Part shown: positions 6,601 to 6,973 of the stretch, piece after piece
How the letters are laid out: each line of letters starts with the position of its first letter
Position numbering within the stretch: the first letter of the stretch is position 1
Source of the DNA: UBA4615 sp044360485
Lineage (GTDB): Bacteria; Pseudomonadota; Gammaproteobacteria; Burkholderiales; Burkholderiaceae_E
NCBI GenBank assembly: GCA_044360485.1
Contig: JBIKKG010000181.1
Location: 1-6,973, forward strand
DNA length: 6,973 nt
Direction: 5' to 3'
Made by a program: the position numbers and the translations under genes
The notes under the pieces: model-generated
Told to the model about the DNA's origin: nothing
Databases searched by the model: none
The model's input: only the letters and a program-made list of their open reading frames with translations

Positions 6601-6973
6601 ATGGGTATGACCAATCAGGGAGAGTTCGACCGCGCGCAGCAGGTGCTGGTCGGTGGCGTCAATTCGGCCGTGCGCGCCTTTCGCGCCGTGGGCGGCACGC
6701 CGCGGTTCATCGCGCGCGCAGAGGGCGCCTACATGTGGGATGTCGAAGGTCGCCGTTATGTCGACTACCTCGGCTCATGGGGGCCCATGATCGTTGGCCA
6801 CACCCATCCGCTGGTGCTCGAGCGCGTGCGCGAAGCCGCTGGCCGAGGCCTGTCCTACGGCGCCCCCAACGTCATGGAGACCGAACTGGCCGAGCGGATC
6901 TGCCAGCTTTTTTCGCATGTCCAGAAAGTGCGGTTCACCAGTTCTGGCACCGAAGCTGCTATGTCTGCACTGC
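6601..6973 (+). CDS. hemL: Glutamate-1-semialdehyde 2,1-aminomutase, N-terminal part (runs off the window)
   Basis: The first 124 codons are present of a protein that is usually about 425-430 residues. It is a PLP enzyme that converts glutamate-1-semialdehyde to 5-aminolevulinate in the C5 route to heme. Typical GSAM features follow in order: GGVNSAVRAFRAVGGTPRFI (18-37), DVEGRRYVDYLGSWGPMIVG (47-66), GLSYGAPN (83-90) and SSGTEAAMSA (114-123), the last being part of the PLP-phosphate region. The catalytic lysine lies beyond the window. The start at 6601 is supported by AGGGAG (6586-6591) upstream; an in-frame ATG at 6607 is a possible alternative. The frame is open to the last base, so there is no sign of damage. 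Confidence 0.95.
   Translation, partial: MGMTNQGEFDRAQQVLVGGVNSAVRAFRAVGGTPRFIARAEGAYMWDVEGRRYVDYLGSWGPMIVGHTHPLVLERVREAAGRGLSYGAPNVMETELAERICQLFSHVQKVRFTSSGTEAAMSAL

Overview
The window is GC-rich, densely coding bacterial DNA and most likely comes from a betaproteobacterium of the order Burkholderiales. The main reasons are an orphan Bug/TctC-type solute-binding protein (a family greatly expanded in that order), the codon use (strong preference for G or C in third positions) and the overall gene style. This is inference from gene content; no rRNA or other phylogenetic marker is present.

Layout. Positions 1-290 hold three tandem copies of a non-coding repeat of about 86-106 bp. Each copy contains two short hairpins, and copies 2 and 3 also have long outer arms that give a 66-nt stem-loop. 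The last copy runs almost into the stop codon of a Bug/TctC-family periplasmic binding protein on the minus strand (291-1394), so the repeats would form its 3' untranslated region. A 164-bp divergent intergenic region (1395-1558) with a 14-bp palindrome separates it from a plus-strand, translationally coupled pair. The first gene (1559-3256) is a fused NuoE/NuoF-type beta subunit, and the second (3253-6000) is a molybdenum- or tungsten-bis-MGD catalytic alpha subunit. Together they encode a cytoplasmic NAD-dependent formate dehydrogenase of the two-subunit type known from Methylorubrum extorquens FDH1. A perfect 9-bp hairpin follows the alpha subunit. Then come a small VOC (glyoxalase/dioxygenase fold) protein (6100-6531) and the first 124 codons of hemL (6601 to the window end), glutamate-1-semialdehyde aminomutase of tetrapyrrole synthesis.

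How the genes work together. Formate would be oxidised at the alpha-subunit metal centre around Cys371/His372. Electrons would pass through the alpha-subunit iron-sulfur clusters to the beta-subunit clusters and FMN, where NAD+ is reduced. No maturation gene (fdsC/fdhD-like), small fdsD-like subunit or regulator lies next to the pair within this window. The binding protein lacks tctA/tctB partners here, and its substrate cannot be read from the sequence. VOC and hemL look like a separate housekeeping unit.

I see no convincing evidence for a wholly undescribed system. The most unusual parts are the structured repeat array at the left edge, the divergent control region with a possible leaderless start for the beta subunit, and the compact two-subunit formate dehydrogenase without adjacent accessory genes.
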